Origin: Tretioscincus oriximinensis
Lineage: Eukaryota > Chordata > Lepidosauria > Squamata > Gymnophthalmidae
Reading direction: 5' to 3'
NCBI GenBank assembly: GCA_022410635.1
Contig: JAJVDF010000650.1
Coordinates: 124,001 to 188,000 of the forward strand
Length of the DNA stretch: 64,000 bases
The position numbers and the translations under genes were made by a program. This document shows, in pieces, positions 24,184 to 35,462 of this stretch (the first letter of the stretch is position 1; each line of letters opens with the position of its first letter). The notes beneath the pieces are model-generated. The model had not been told where the DNA came from, made no database searches, and saw only the letters and a program-made list of their open reading frames with translations.

Positions 24184-24585
24184 CCATCTTTTAGAAGATC
24201 CTTGAAGACACACCTCTTTAACCTGGCCTTTTGTTGAAGAAATGGCATAAGATCATAAGAAGAGCCATACTGGATCGGGCCATAGCCCGTCTAATACAGC
24301 AAACTGTCTCACACAGAGGCCCACTGCATGTGTGCAGTCTGAACAGAAGAAAGCAAAAAATGCACCTGTTCATGACTCCCTGCAAATTTCAGGAGTACTG
24401 CCTGTTGCTCAATCTCTGAGGCAGCATCCACACATCCAAGGGTATAAATAGCATTTTCCTTCCCATCTTCAGACACTGTTTTAATACGCCAATTTTGTAT
24501 TTTTATTTTTATTTTGGCTACCCTGAAACCTTCAGGTATAAGGTAGGGTATAAATATAAATAAATAAGTAAATAAATAACACATA
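24184..24585 (+). mobile_element. L2-like LINE 3' end, interrupted by a reverse CR1
   Basis: The left part, 24186-24247, matches 'tttagaagatccttgaa' and 'cacacctcttt' through 'gaagaaatg' of the 29.5-kb L2 copy. The right part, 24452-24585, resumes at the exactly expected point with 'cactgttttaat', 'ttttggctaccctgaaacc', 'ttcaggtataagg' and the (AATA)-type tail. The two halves join cleanly when the middle is removed. Confidence 0.75.
24248..24450 (-). mobile_element. CR1 LINE 3' end nested in L2
   Basis: Reverse-strand CR1 tail, reading forward as 'ataagatcataagaagagcc', 'actgtctcacacagaggccc', 'tgcacctgttcatgactccctgc' (two pieces) and 'ggcagcatccacacatcc'. Flanking strings 'aaatggcat' (24240-24248) and 'aaatagcat' (24446-24454) may be the target-site duplication, though part of the right one could belong to CR1. 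This CR1 insertion postdates the L2. Confidence 0.75.
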
Positions 24586-24592
24586 GTATTTC

Positions 24593-27586
24593 CGCATAAG
24601 ACAAAATGCTAAGCACTACGCAGCTATGTCTTGATCTGAGTCCTTTTTTTTGCAGGTACTTGCCTTAAAATTAGTTTATGTGCATTATCAGCAACCACAC
24701 ATGTTCACATTGAGCAGCTAGATTCACATTGCAAGTGGATGTGTGTTTCTGTGTAAACACCAAACCATTGTTCCACATGCCATTGCCATCAGTCACACAC
24801 TGCACATGGTCATGACACCATTGAATCTGAATGCAGCTCTCTGCCCATGGAAATGCCTCCAAAGATCAGCATGGAGGACAACTGCACATTTTTCCTTGGA
24901 GACGCTTCCCAATGCAAGCTTGCAATTGTGGTGGCCTCTCTGGAAGTATCTATAGAAGCAATGTTGAGGCATTTCCAGAGGGTGCATTGGTAAGACATCA
25001 TTTCTGCTTTACTATGCTTAAGCTCCACGCAGATATACCCTCCATGCAAACATGCCATTGCAAATGAACTTTAGCCAGCGTCGTTACATATGTAGGTCTG
25101 ATTAATTACCAATATGCTAATGTATATTGGATTGGGAATAGAAAGCTTCTTAAAACACATTAAAAAGCCTGTGCAAAAAGAGCTTAAATGTACAGCTCCG
25201 AACAAGCCTGCAGTGACAGACAGACTGTCACCAAGAATTACTGCCTAACTTCAAAGACTAGGATTAAACAGTCACAGCTTCTGAAGTTGGTGTCCAGGAG
25301 TATTTTTGCCAGATTCTTAGAGATAGCTTTCCATACTTCTCTCCTTCCTTCACTTTCTCGCTCCTTCACTTCATAGGACCATTCCTGGGAGTCGAGTAAA
25401 ATAATACTTGAAGTACAATTTATCCTTCCACATTAAAAATGGTTAGGGTAGTCTGCCCTTGAGAATGCTCAAAATGGTCTTAAGCTAGAGTAGCATATTT
25501 AATTGCAAATTATGTAATCTTGATATACATGTGTGATCTGTTATGGAAAACGGTGCATAAACTAAAATCATGTATATAAACAATTTATTTCAGTGTAAAT
25601 TTGACTATTGGTTACTCCCACTGCACTATATAAATGTAACTACCTAAATATGCTTTAGGAATACAGTTGAAAAGAGATTCTTCTTAAATTCTTACTAAAG
25701 AACAGCAACCCACTAATCATCTCTCTTTTATGTTGGGGATAATCTAGATTAATCAATCAGCACAAATTCAGTTACACATTGAATGAAGGACAGTATTTAT
25801 TTGGAAATGTACTTAGATCAGCATTTGTTTGCCACAGCATGACTAAAAATGTCTTCCTGAGTTTCATAGTAAGCCTTCACTGCCAAACACTGTTTATCAA
25901 CCATTATATCTAAATTAGTAGTCATGTACATCACAGCATCAACATGCTGATCTGCAGAGGGATACCTATATTCTGGAACAATCTCATGGCTGAATGCATC
26001 AAGTGTCATTGCTTGGATTATACTGTTGCATCACACGCAGATCACAGTTGGGAAGAACAGGAGCAGCAACAGTAAGACAGTATATATGAGGGTCTTGAGG
26101 TAGACTCCAGAATAATGCTAGGAGCAGTACCTTCAATATAAATAATTATTATCTGTTTATATATTAGAACAACAGTAAGTCAAATGCAATAAATAACATT
26201 ATAGGTAAAATTAAGAATACACGTGATTAGCCTTAATGGTACCATGATCAGTGAGCAAGGCGTTCTCATACCATTAATTCACGATGTCAGGATCTGCACT
26301 ATGCAATAATTGTGTGATGGGAAACCTATGTCATAGGTATTCACCTCTTTCGTATCATACCATAGAGATGGAAAGCATTATCATAAGTAATTTTTGCAAG
26401 GATAGGAGAAAGCATACTTTCCTCCACTTTGTTGCTCTGTCTCTGAGGACCTTTGTTCTCCAGCTTTGATGTCTGCACATTGCCAAAGGCAGAAGAATGC
26501 AAACAGCACATAGCAGGAACAACTGTCATGAAGATTCTGCCAATGAATAGATCACATGGTTTTCATATTCAATATCACATTGCTGTCGAATATAAATATA
26601 TATCCTGCCTACAAAAATAATTGCCACTTGAAAATTCATCCATGTGGAGTCATGCTTATTACTAAAGGGAATATTGGGAGCGCTTTATATTTTTCTCCTA
26701 GGGAACTTATCCAGCTTTAAAGGTCATGTGTTAAATGATGGATGATGTTGATTTATGGATAATAGTCACTTCATTTCTGCAGAGGGATTCTAAGGATATG
26801 CCCAGTCTCCCGCCTGTGATAAAAGGCTTTATAAATTTGTCATTTATTATATGCACAGTGGTGATTAATTGATCATCTGAAATACTGATTACTTAATCAT
26901 CCAAAATATTAATAAGGAACTAGCTAAACAATACTACAGTACCCATGCCCAGGTGGACATATAAGTAAAAAGAAAATCTTTGCCAAATTCTTAATGGTGC
27001 TTAGATTAAATACTGTACTCAGTACTTTTTAACAACTTGGAAGCCCAGGGGAAAAGATGTGTATTGCCTCAGTTAGACTTCATTTGCAGAAAACTCAGTA
27101 ATGTGGATTTGTTACAACATATCTAGGAGGGGGAGGTGAGGTGAACCTATCCACTCAATAGGAATACAGCAAAGAAATGAACAATCATAGATCTGTTGGA
27201 ATTATAATACTCAAGGTTTTATCATTATTGCGCTGAAACTGGCAAAGCATAAGGCATGAAGGATTTTTTCCGACTTTCATAGTCTGGAACACTCCAGTTG
27301 TTATAGAACAAGCCTATCTGAGGCAGCTGTTATAAGACAGTGTTTGCACACTTTGACAAGCTTTAGAGTTTACTGTGGAGATCCATGGCCAAGAACTAAG
27401 CTGCCTGGCCTTGAAGTTCCCTAGGAACACATTTCAGTGACACAGAGTTAACTCCTTGTCCAATAGACTTTTTCAGAGTGATCTATTATTATACAGAATT
27501 ATACAGTCATTTGGACTACTTAATTCCGCATGTGCCCTGTCCAGTGACATAGTGTATGAGTAGGAGGCATAGCCTATCATATTTTG
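24593..27586. other. Mostly unrecognised, apart from the 24.8-25.0 kb foldback
   Basis: No LINE or SINE landmarks seen. Short frames on both strands around 24.7-25.07 kb are by-products of the inverted repeat. From 25.1 to 27.5 kb nothing stands out. Confidence 0.5.
24820..24992. repeat. Imperfect foldback around a short palindrome
   Basis: A perfect 12-bp palindrome (tgcaagcttgca, 24913-24924) lies near the midpoint of outer inverted blocks: 'ggaaatgcctc' at 24849-24859 and 'gaggcatttcc' at 24966-24976. A further weak pair is 'gaatgcagctctct' and 'agagggtgcattgg'. This looks like a decayed foldback or miniature inverted-repeat element. No terminal target duplication identified. Confidence 0.35.
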
Positions 27587-27611
27587 CTGGTACACTAGTA
27601 GAAAGTCCAGC

Positions 27612-27797
27612 AAAGGAGCTAGCAGCACTTTGAGACTAACTTGAGAAAAGTGGGTGGCATATGCTTTTGTAGACACGTCTACTTCTTCAGATGCTGAGGG
27701 ACATTAGTCCCTCAGCATCTGAAGAAGTAGACGTGTCTACGAAAGCTTATGCCACACTCTTTTCTCAAGTTAGTCTCAACGTGCTGCTAGCTCCTTT
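27612..27797. repeat. Head-to-head foldback of two hammerhead-like repeat copies
   Basis: A reverse copy (27612-27702) and a forward copy (27707-27797) meet around a 4-base centre (atta, 27703-27706). The arms are about 91 bp and differ at only about half a dozen positions, so the transcript would form a long hairpin. Both arms start at the centre with 'gtccctcagcatctgaagaag', in pieces (gtccctcag, catctgaagaag), suggesting this is the true 5' end of the unit. The reverse arm continues a little further out (about 27587-27611) into the 'actttc.gctagactaac' region shared with the window start. Compare the older pair at 1.64-1.80 kb. Confidence 0.75.
27719..27755 (+). ncRNA. Hammerhead-ribozyme-like motif (candidate, probably inactive)
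   Basis: In order: CTGAAGA at 27719-27725 (fits core CUGANGA), one extra A at 27726, stem II GTAGAC (27727-27732) with perfect complement GTCTAC (27735-27740), GAAA at 27741-27744, and a mini stem III GC-ttat-GC at 27745-27752. Very short stem III is typical of hammerheads reported in Penelope-like elements. Against full activity: the extra A lies between core and stem II, and the base after stem III is C where U of the cleavage triplet is expected. The opposing arm (complement of about 27654-27690) has AAAA in place of GAAA. Similarity judged by eye. Confidence 0.35.
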
Positions 27798-28640
27798 AAT
27801 GAAATAAATGGTGATCAGAAACAATGCCAAATATCTGAAAAAGGAGGAAGCTGCAGGATGAAAGTGTGTGCCAAATTGTGTGGAGAAATATATGACCCAG
27901 CTTAATAGGGTGTTTAGGATTCTGTTACAACATATCTAAAACACACTAGATATCTTATAATAGATCCCCAAATACATTCTTGAGACNTGTGCAATCTTAA
28001 GAAATTGGATAGATTTAAATAAATAAATAACAGTTAATAAAGGAATAAATGATCTGTGAGCAATTTCAAGCATTGACAAAAGAGGATAAGGTCCTTTTCC
28101 CAATGATTGAGTCTCATTCCGTAATAAAGTATATCTCAGAATAAGTAGCAGCCATGTGTCTATGGAAAATGCACATTGTCCTTGTCTTTAAAACAAATTT
28201 ATTATAATTTATTATTATAATAATTATTATTCATCATTCCAGTGCACACGTGGTGATAAATTTTAAAAGGGGATGAAAACCTAATCATCCATCCGTGCAT
28301 ACTTATCTCCAAAATCCATGCAGAGCTGGTGAAGCAGGAGTGAGGAATGCACACGAAGGACCAGGAAGTTGATACCACATGTCACCCAGCTACAGTCTGA
28401 TGTCTTGGCTGAAATCTAATTATTTTGTGACAATGGAGTTTTTCTGGGTGAGTCCTGGGAAGATAAAGAAAGCTCCGTGGCCCTGTAATAAGTGAGTCAT
28501 CCTGAAGATCCCACAGTGCCAGTAGGAAAACCTCGTGTGCACATAGCCATCATCATCCTCATCATCATTTCTCCTTTACTTCTAAATGTGTATTGGGAGC
28601 ATTAAAATATGTGTTTGATAATTTATAAAAATTAGCAAGG

Positions 28641-28694
28641 GGGAGGCAGCATGAGCTTTCATAGACAAGTCTACTTCTTCAGATGCTATGGGAC
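28641..28694 (-). ncRNA. Second hammerhead-like motif, solo 5' fragment of the repeat
   Basis: On the reverse strand this fragment begins 'gtcccatagcat', then CTGAAGA, an extra A, GTAGAC, loop tt, GTCTAT, GAAA, GC-tcat-GC and T. Compared with the 27.7-kb copy the stem III loop changed from ttat to tcat, and the base after stem III is T, as expected for the cleavage triplet, but the following base is G, which is disfavoured. The terminal stem II pair is G-U. Only the first 54 or so bases of the repeat are present. Confidence 0.35.
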
Positions 28695-28820
28695 AAAAGG
28701 TTCATTCTACGAACATCTTTCTGCACTGGCCCTTGTTTAGGATTATATCTCAGGGTACCTAACATCTTATGCTGGTATAAATGACTAATTTACATTATCT
28801 ACATTAGCATACATATGGCA

Positions 28821-29044
28821 GAGCCAGTTTGGTGNAGTGGTTAGAGTGTGGGACTCTCTAATCTGGTAGCCTCCTGGTTCGATTCCTCACTCCTCCGTGA
28901 AAGCCAGCTGGGTGAACTTGGGCCAGTCACAAGGTGTCTGTTGTGGAGAAAGCAACAAAAGCTTTGTGCACCACCCTATGGTTGGCCGCTCTGAGACCTT
29001 CGGGTATAGGGCGGGATACAAGTACAAATAAATAAATAAATAAA
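28821..29044 (+). mobile_element. tRNA-derived SINE with L2-like tail
   Basis: Starts with 'gagccagtttggtg'. A box A-like element (tggtgnagtggttagag, about 28831-28847) and a box B (ggttcgattcc, 28876-28886) mark an internal RNA polymerase III promoter of tRNA origin. The body has 'ccagctgggtgaacttgggcc', in pieces (ccagctgggtgaac, ttgggccagtcac), widespread in squamate SINEs. The 3' end 'ctctgagaccttcgggtat', 'agggcgggatacaag' and (AATA)n is shared with L2 LINEs, implying L2-dependent mobilisation. N at 28835. Relatively intact. Confidence 0.85.
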
Positions 29045-29504
29045 TATTCTGCGATATTATCTGGAGAATGTGAAGAAAGGATCCCAGTCTCTTAAGGTGA
29101 TTACTAAACTCCCTTGAAAACAAAATAGTGTTTTCCCACTACTCACTTGTTCCCATGTAAGTTACTGCACTTTCCAACAGCAACTGGTTTTCTGCCAATG
29201 GAGGTTTAAATAAATCTCCAGTAACCAAACTGCTTCCTCAACAGCATTTTCTAGTTTANTAGCAATTAACTTCGTTCTTTACCAATTATTATAAACAGCT
29301 CTTCCCTTAGTGCATTGTTTGTTTTAATGGTATTTTTATCATTTCAGATTAAGTTATAATGATTATTAAGTATTTATATTTTTATCTAATTATTAATTTT
29401 ATTATGCTCTCAGGGACTTTTCGGATGAAAGGAAGGTCATCAATTCATTAAATAAGTAAATATGAGGTATTAGTTTCATTTTTCCCTATAGTTCAGGAAA
29501 GGAA

Positions 29505-30190
29505 TAGATATATAATTATGTGTGGTTTGCCAGTTATGGCCACTTCTGAACAGGGATGATATAGTCATAGTAATCCATGCTCTGGTAACTTCCAGATTGG
29601 ACTACTGTAATGCACTCTATATGGGGCCGCCCTTGAAAGTAGTTTGGAAGTTGCAATTAGTACAGAATGCAGCAGCAAGACTGCTGACCGGAATGACTGG
29701 GTGGACACACATTACGCCAGTCTTGAAAGAGCTGCACTGGCTGCCCATTCGCTACCAAGCCCAATTTAAGGTTTTGACTTTAATTTATAAGGCCCTAAAT
29801 AATTTGGGGCCCAAATATCTAAAGGAACGCCTTCTACCATACCAACTTGCCCGTGCAATAAGATCAGCAGGGGAGGCTTTTCTGGTTGTACCACCCCTTT
29901 CAATAGCTAATGGAATGGGAACCCGGGATAGGGCCTTCTCAGTGGTTGCCCCCCTTCTTTGGAATTGTCTCCCCCTTGAGGTGCATCCGTCATCATTGTT
30001 GTATGGTTTTAGAAGATCCTTGAAAACACACCTCTTTTACATCGTCTTTGGCTGAAGAAATGTCATCTCTGTCCCTACTTTTAAATATTGTTTTATACTG
30101 TTTTAATTTTGTACTGATGTTTTACTGTTTTGGCTGCCCTGAGATCTTCGGTTATAGGGTTGGGTATAAGTATAAATAAATAAATAAAAT
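29505..30190 (+). pseudogene. L2-like LINE, ORF2 C-terminus and 3' UTR
   Basis: Open from 29522 to 30055 (177 codons). It carries the L2 C-terminal signature [68 protein letters not shown] and SVVAPLLWNCLP. This region lies after the catalytic RT motifs, so no enzyme core is encoded. The 3' UTR ends with 'ttggctgccctgagatc', 'ttataggg..gggtataag' and (AATA)n at 30170-30187. It is the least damaged L2 piece in the window and serves as reference for the others. Confidence 0.85.
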
Positions 30191-30589
30191 AAATACATAT
30201 ATATGCTGAGAAAACAACACCCAATTAAGTGATTGCTATACTTATAAACTGTAAGGAAAAGAAGAAGAAACATTTCTCTAAAGTAGAAAAAATGAGAATG
30301 TTGTGCCAATTTTATAAATCAGGATGCTTTCAAAACTGTATATATGTATGCCACATTGCGGTGACTGGATTATTTTATTAACTTCAAGAGCAGTTTTGTG
30401 TAACAATTAGAATATTGGCTCACTTTTGTCTGTCTCATATAACATTTTTTCATGTGTATTTTATCAATATGCTTTGTAACACAAAAAGTATTACTGAGAA
30501 AGAGAGATTAAGCAAAAAGGATTGGTCATAGTTTTGATTATTTTTGAACTAGAGTATTTTAATATGTTTCTCTCTTGCCATTCACTTTT

Positions 30590-31985
30590 TCTTCCTTTTT
30601 TTCAAATGTTTTTTTCTTATTTTTCAAATAAAACTTGAATAAAGAAAAAAAGACATGTTCATTCATACATTAAACAAAGTGATATAGTCCATGGGTATTA
30701 ACATAAAATGGAATATATCCATCCCCATCCCCATCCCTATCCCTTACCCAGAAATTCATATTTAAGATCTAAGCATTTGTTTAATTACAGTCATTATTTT
30801 GGGGTGGGGGTGGGGGGGACACCAATTGGTCTGACTATATACCAGTAATTTCTTCCAATTTTCCATCCAATAATATCTACGAGTTGTATCGTTTGTCATT
30901 TTGTCATTTAAATAATCTCCCATTAATTGGTCATCTAGATAACATTGCCAATTACCGAGGGTCCATTTGCGAGAATCCTTCCACCCTCAGGTTATTACTG
31001 CCATGGCTGCCATTGTAATCTGTGCAGTTAGGTATCTATCCACATGTAATACTCCTTGATGATTTTGAATATATACCATTTCCTTTGTTCTGCTTATTGA
31101 ATAGCCTATTTTCCATAGCTTGCCATTTTGTATTCCAAAAGTTGGTAACTATTGGGCATTCCCAGAATAGATATAGGTATAGGCCCCTTGCCCCACATCC
31201 ATGCCACAAATGTGGTCAGAAATTCAGAATTATATGGGACACGTGGCATGAGATTCTATACCATCAGCTTAATGTTTTTAATAATAATTCCTTAATATGA
31301 GTATTCTTAATCTTTTCTATATTTTCCCATAATCCCTGCATTTCTAATACATCAACCGAAAGGTCCGTGGACCATAGGTCTGTCCATGATTGTATATTAT
31401 CGTAGTAATATCCCATGAGTAACTTGTAAAAATTTCCCCCTAATCCTTTTATCTCTTTAATACTATTTAGAAATATATCCTCAAGTGGGGTATTGGGTGT
31501 TGTTATAGATTGTCTATAATTATTGGAGTGCGCTATATGTAATGCTTGATTTATAGTTAGCCATCTTTCTTGACCCAAAATTTGGGTGAGATCGTTAAAT
31601 TGTAATAGATTTCCCTGAGAAGAAAAAAAATTGAGATTTTTAAAATATTATTCTCTGCTAGTTTCTTATGATNGTCGGAGAAGAAGACTATTCCCTCTTT
31701 ATTAATGTGTCTTATTGTCATTATTTTAGATATTTGTGGCATTAATCGAGGCTACCATTTTTTCCAAACCATCCAGATTGATTTCGCTGCTGGCATGATG
31801 TTTTTAATGTCTGTTCGCCTGAGCCTAATAGTTAATAAAGATTGAGTATTAACTCTATTAATACTTCTAGCAATCCTTGCCCACTTTACCTCTGAAAATT
31901 CCATTTGGAAAATGTTTTTGACTTGGAAAGCCTCGTAATATACCTCGAGTACAGGGACATTCCAGCCTCCTCTGCCTATTNCTTC
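30590..31985 (-). pseudogene. L1 LINE, ORF2 C-terminus and 3' UTR, reverse strand
   Basis: On the reverse strand, about 31985-31800 gives broken L1-type residues; 31742-31557 includes MTIRHINKEGIVFFSD; 31578-31264 encodes WLTINQALHIAHSNNY, TPLEDIFLNSIKEIKG and NFYKLLMGYYY, aligning in position with the C-terminal stretch of the 12-kb L1. Downstream (lower coordinates), the complement of 'cccacatccatgccacaaatgtgg' near 31193 gives a CxHxCxxxxK-like knuckle region. The element ends near 30590-30660 in a T-rich (poly-A on the reverse strand) tract. N at 31673 and 31981. 5'-truncated and dead. Confidence 0.7.
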
Positions 31986-34900
31986 CTTCCTGTTTTTCCC
32001 CTACCATGGAACTCTAAACAATGCACATATTATTCAAATGTGTATAAATTGATTTCTGGTCAAAAGAATAAGTAATATCTAGCTTCAAATACCAGCAGTA
32101 CAGGATGGAAGCTGAAGTATAGTATGCAGATTCATTGAGCTTCTTTGAAGCTCAACTCGTACAAAAAAAATATTTTTCATCTTTCCTAAGTTCATTAGTA
32201 TACAAGATCAAGAATAGACCAGAATGCCCTTTTACAGTCTCCCCTTAGTACACCATGCCTGCTCTGAACTAGGTCAAGAACTGTGACAGCATGCCAAAAT
32301 GATGTCCTGTGCTGGTTCACTGGTAGACCTTTTTAAAAAGTTTTTGAAGAAAGCAGCTTTCAGTATACCAAGCATGGGGGTCATGTAGATAGTACATCCC
32401 ATTTTCCAGTACATTATGGGAACTTTTTTTGTGACATTCCAGGAAGTGCTACCAAAAGAGCAACTGAAAAGAGCTCTCTGAAACAGCAAAGACCTTTCCT
32501 GGCCTTCAAAGGCTTGGTGCTGTTTCCAAGGTTTCTTTTGGAGGCAATGTTTAAGACTGTACTATGCCTAAGGTAATTCTTTCCCAACAACAACTTGTCC
32601 CAGCATGGGACAATTGCTTATCTGAAGACAGAATATCATAGCCTGCCCTGTGATATTGGTGATAAGGGCAGCCAGAGGCTCTGTTCTAAATGGTTTGAGC
32701 TTTCAAAGAAACCTCCTAAATGTATATGCAGTGCTTCGTGTTATACCTTCTGTCACCCTTACTACTGGCTTCATGAATATTTAGATTGGTTGAGGGGTCA
32801 CAGTTGCTCATACTCCAGTATTGTAGTGAAGAAATTATTGAAGGTCAGTGTTTAAATTAAAGCCATTTTTGAACTTTTCAAACTACAACCTTGAGAGTCA
32901 TTACCATTATATGGTCTCCCACGGATTTAGTTATTTGTTAAATATTTTGTATTAGTCTGGATGCATAGTTAAAAGAGTAGCTGATTATTTTTAGACCAGA
33001 GAAGGAGTTCAGTCTCTATTTTTGGAAGTATGCAGGGTACGGTTATATAAACAGAACGTTTATTTGTGTATAACCTTATGTTTGAAACTTCAGATGTATT
33101 CATATTTCTACAGTGTCAGCTAATCAAATATTTTGTTTCTTTATCTTGTCTCTATTTCTAGAATATAAAATTGTAAACTAAAGCTTAGCCTATGTATAAG
33201 GTGGTTTCTATATAAATGGTTTTTATTGTTTCCTATAGTGACATCTTGCAATGAGAAAGAAGTGGAGGTTGTCAGCTGTAAACTGTAGTTGTAATAGTTT
33301 GTACTTTTACAATACTTTGTACTTTAAACTGTGCACTTTCATAACATATTTATAACAATTCATGGATTAAGAGTTAAGTCCACCAACAATATCCTTAAGC
33401 AACCATATAATTTGGTACATTTGGCAAAAGGTATTCAGAAGAGGCTCAGCTGTGTAAAAAGCTAGATAATTCTACAGTTGGTGTTGAGAGTCCATTGCTA
33501 GGGCAGCATGAGGTTCTTGCAAAGGAACAGCAGGATTTAAAAGTTAAACATAGTCGTACTGATACAGATACAGTATGTGGGAGCAATGTAATGTTCATCA
33601 ACCTTCATTATTCTTGGCTTAAAGCTATGAGACATTAGTTGCCTACTATTAAGAACAATATTCCTTTTATATATATGAAAAGCACACACACGTATATATC
33701 CATATTGCACATAGGTATATACTGTTTTAACTATTTCGAACATCAAAAGAACTCTAGGTAAAACTTGGAAATGCATAGACTGTATTATTCAGGCTCTTTA
33801 TGCACTTAGCCAGTCAAGGTGGATTATATCTCAAAATAGGGACCCTGCCATCCTCTTGCTGGATACAAACTTAGCACCCTGGATTTTCCTTTGTGTACAC
33901 TAGTGTCATCACATATCCAGCTTACTTGACCCACTTGGCTCTAAGAAGAAGAGCTTGGCAGCAGAATAATGAATAGCTGATTGCTGCTGTGATGGTGTTA
34001 AATATATTCAGCTATTTCATGCTGGAATTGTTGCAATAGATCTCCCAGGATATCACCTGCAGGACCCTGGAGATGAGGCATATGGTTAATGGCTGACCTG
34101 AATTAGGCTAGAAAAAAGGAAGGGGGGAAATGAAGAGGCTTGGACACAGGCATCAGGCAGAAGCGAAAGAGAAGTGGCTTTAATCTGCAGCAGGTTAAGT
34201 ATCCCAGCAAAAGGGGGCATGGGAGAAATTACATCAAGGTAACAGCTAGGACAGTGATTGGAGGAACGTATGATCAGGCAGGTCAAATGATCCAGAAATC
34301 TTCCATGCTCCTCTGGTCTGGGATGAGTTCCTGTTGCAAACAGGAAAATAAGCTGTTTGTAGCTTGCCATGTAGTTTTGGAAAGTGCCATGTGCCCTCCT
34401 CCATTTTCATTAGCATGCTCTTGGGCTCATGAGGAAAAGGATTAATTATCATGGAAACAAAGTGATCAGGGCAATGTTCTTTGTCAGGTTACAATGGAGA
34501 CAAAGTAGAATGAAAGACAAGCAAGCNATTTTTAAAACAGAGGCTAGAGAATATTTGCAGAGCTCACCCAAAAAGGCTTTTGGCTAAAGCATAGGAAATA
34601 TTCAGAGAAAGAAAGCCAAGAAAGGATGGCTCAGGATTGCTACACACTAGCATGTGGATGGTAGCTAGAGATATAATCCATAAAACCTAATGCATAAAGG
34701 GCTCCAGATAAGCTCTTAGGATAGACACTGCCTTTTGTAGTGTCATTTTTAATATAATCCTAAGAATTTAAGCTTAATTTCTGACCCTGAAGCAAATGCT
34801 AGCTGCAACTGGACGTTTTGTATCCCTTCTGTCTTTGGTTGGTAACCCCCTTGGTTATTCGGGTTGGGGGAATCACTTTTAAACTCTTCCTACTATTGTG

Positions 34901-35271
34901 AGCTTTCAAGTGGAGTTTTTCCATTCCATTAACATTACTGCTTGTTCCAATACAAATTTGACTGGAGCCACCCTAAGCTCTGGTCTTGTTGAAGGGCAGG
35001 GATAGAGGTATCACAAGCTCTTGGAGGTGAATATACCATAATGACTCAAGGATGGGACAACACATTGCAAAAGCTGCATAAATGTACTAATAAGAAAAAC
35101 CATACTGACAAATTACATGAGGTAAATCCTCCATAATTGCAAGCTTATAGAATTAGGAAAAACCCATATGTGGATGTAATCTTATTCCTCATTGTTCTAG
35201 TACTTGGCTTACTTCGATCACCTCACAGTTTCAAAATGGGGAATTCAGTAAAAGTCTTGTACCATGTGCCA
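31986..35271. other. No repeat or gene recognised
   Basis: About 3.3 kb. Overlapping frames of 94-102 codons on both strands at 34086-34452 give no recognisable protein. A small GC increase occurs there. Confidence 0.5.
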
Positions 35272-35462
35272 TATGGGCCGTGTTTAGGCAAAATGTAGAT
35301 ACTGGTAGTACTAAGAAGATATTCTTTTTATTGCTTTTATTATTATAAAACCCAAAGTAGCTGAAGGAAAAGGGGGAGTAAAATAAATAAATAAATAAGT
35401 AAATAAATAAATAAATAANTAAGTAAATTACAGCCCATGGGCAAAATACAGCCTAAAGAAGG
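35272..35462 (+). repeat. Unclassified repeat family, copy 2 (short form)
   Basis: Matches both ends of the 3.9-4.3 kb segment: 'tttaggcaaaatgtagata' at the left, 'gcttttattattataaaaccca' (in pieces gcttttattatta, taaaaccca) in the middle, and 'taaattacagcccatggg' plus 'caaaatacagcc' at the right. The tetranucleotide run (35380-35425) is longer here and includes an N near 35420. The 180-bp centre of copy 1 is absent. Confidence 0.5.

Noticed and set aside
30798..30822. G-rich run 'ggggtgggggtggggggg' as a possible quadruplex
   Set aside because: Lies in the reverse-strand L1 3' UTR region; probably part of the element, and no other regulatory evidence.
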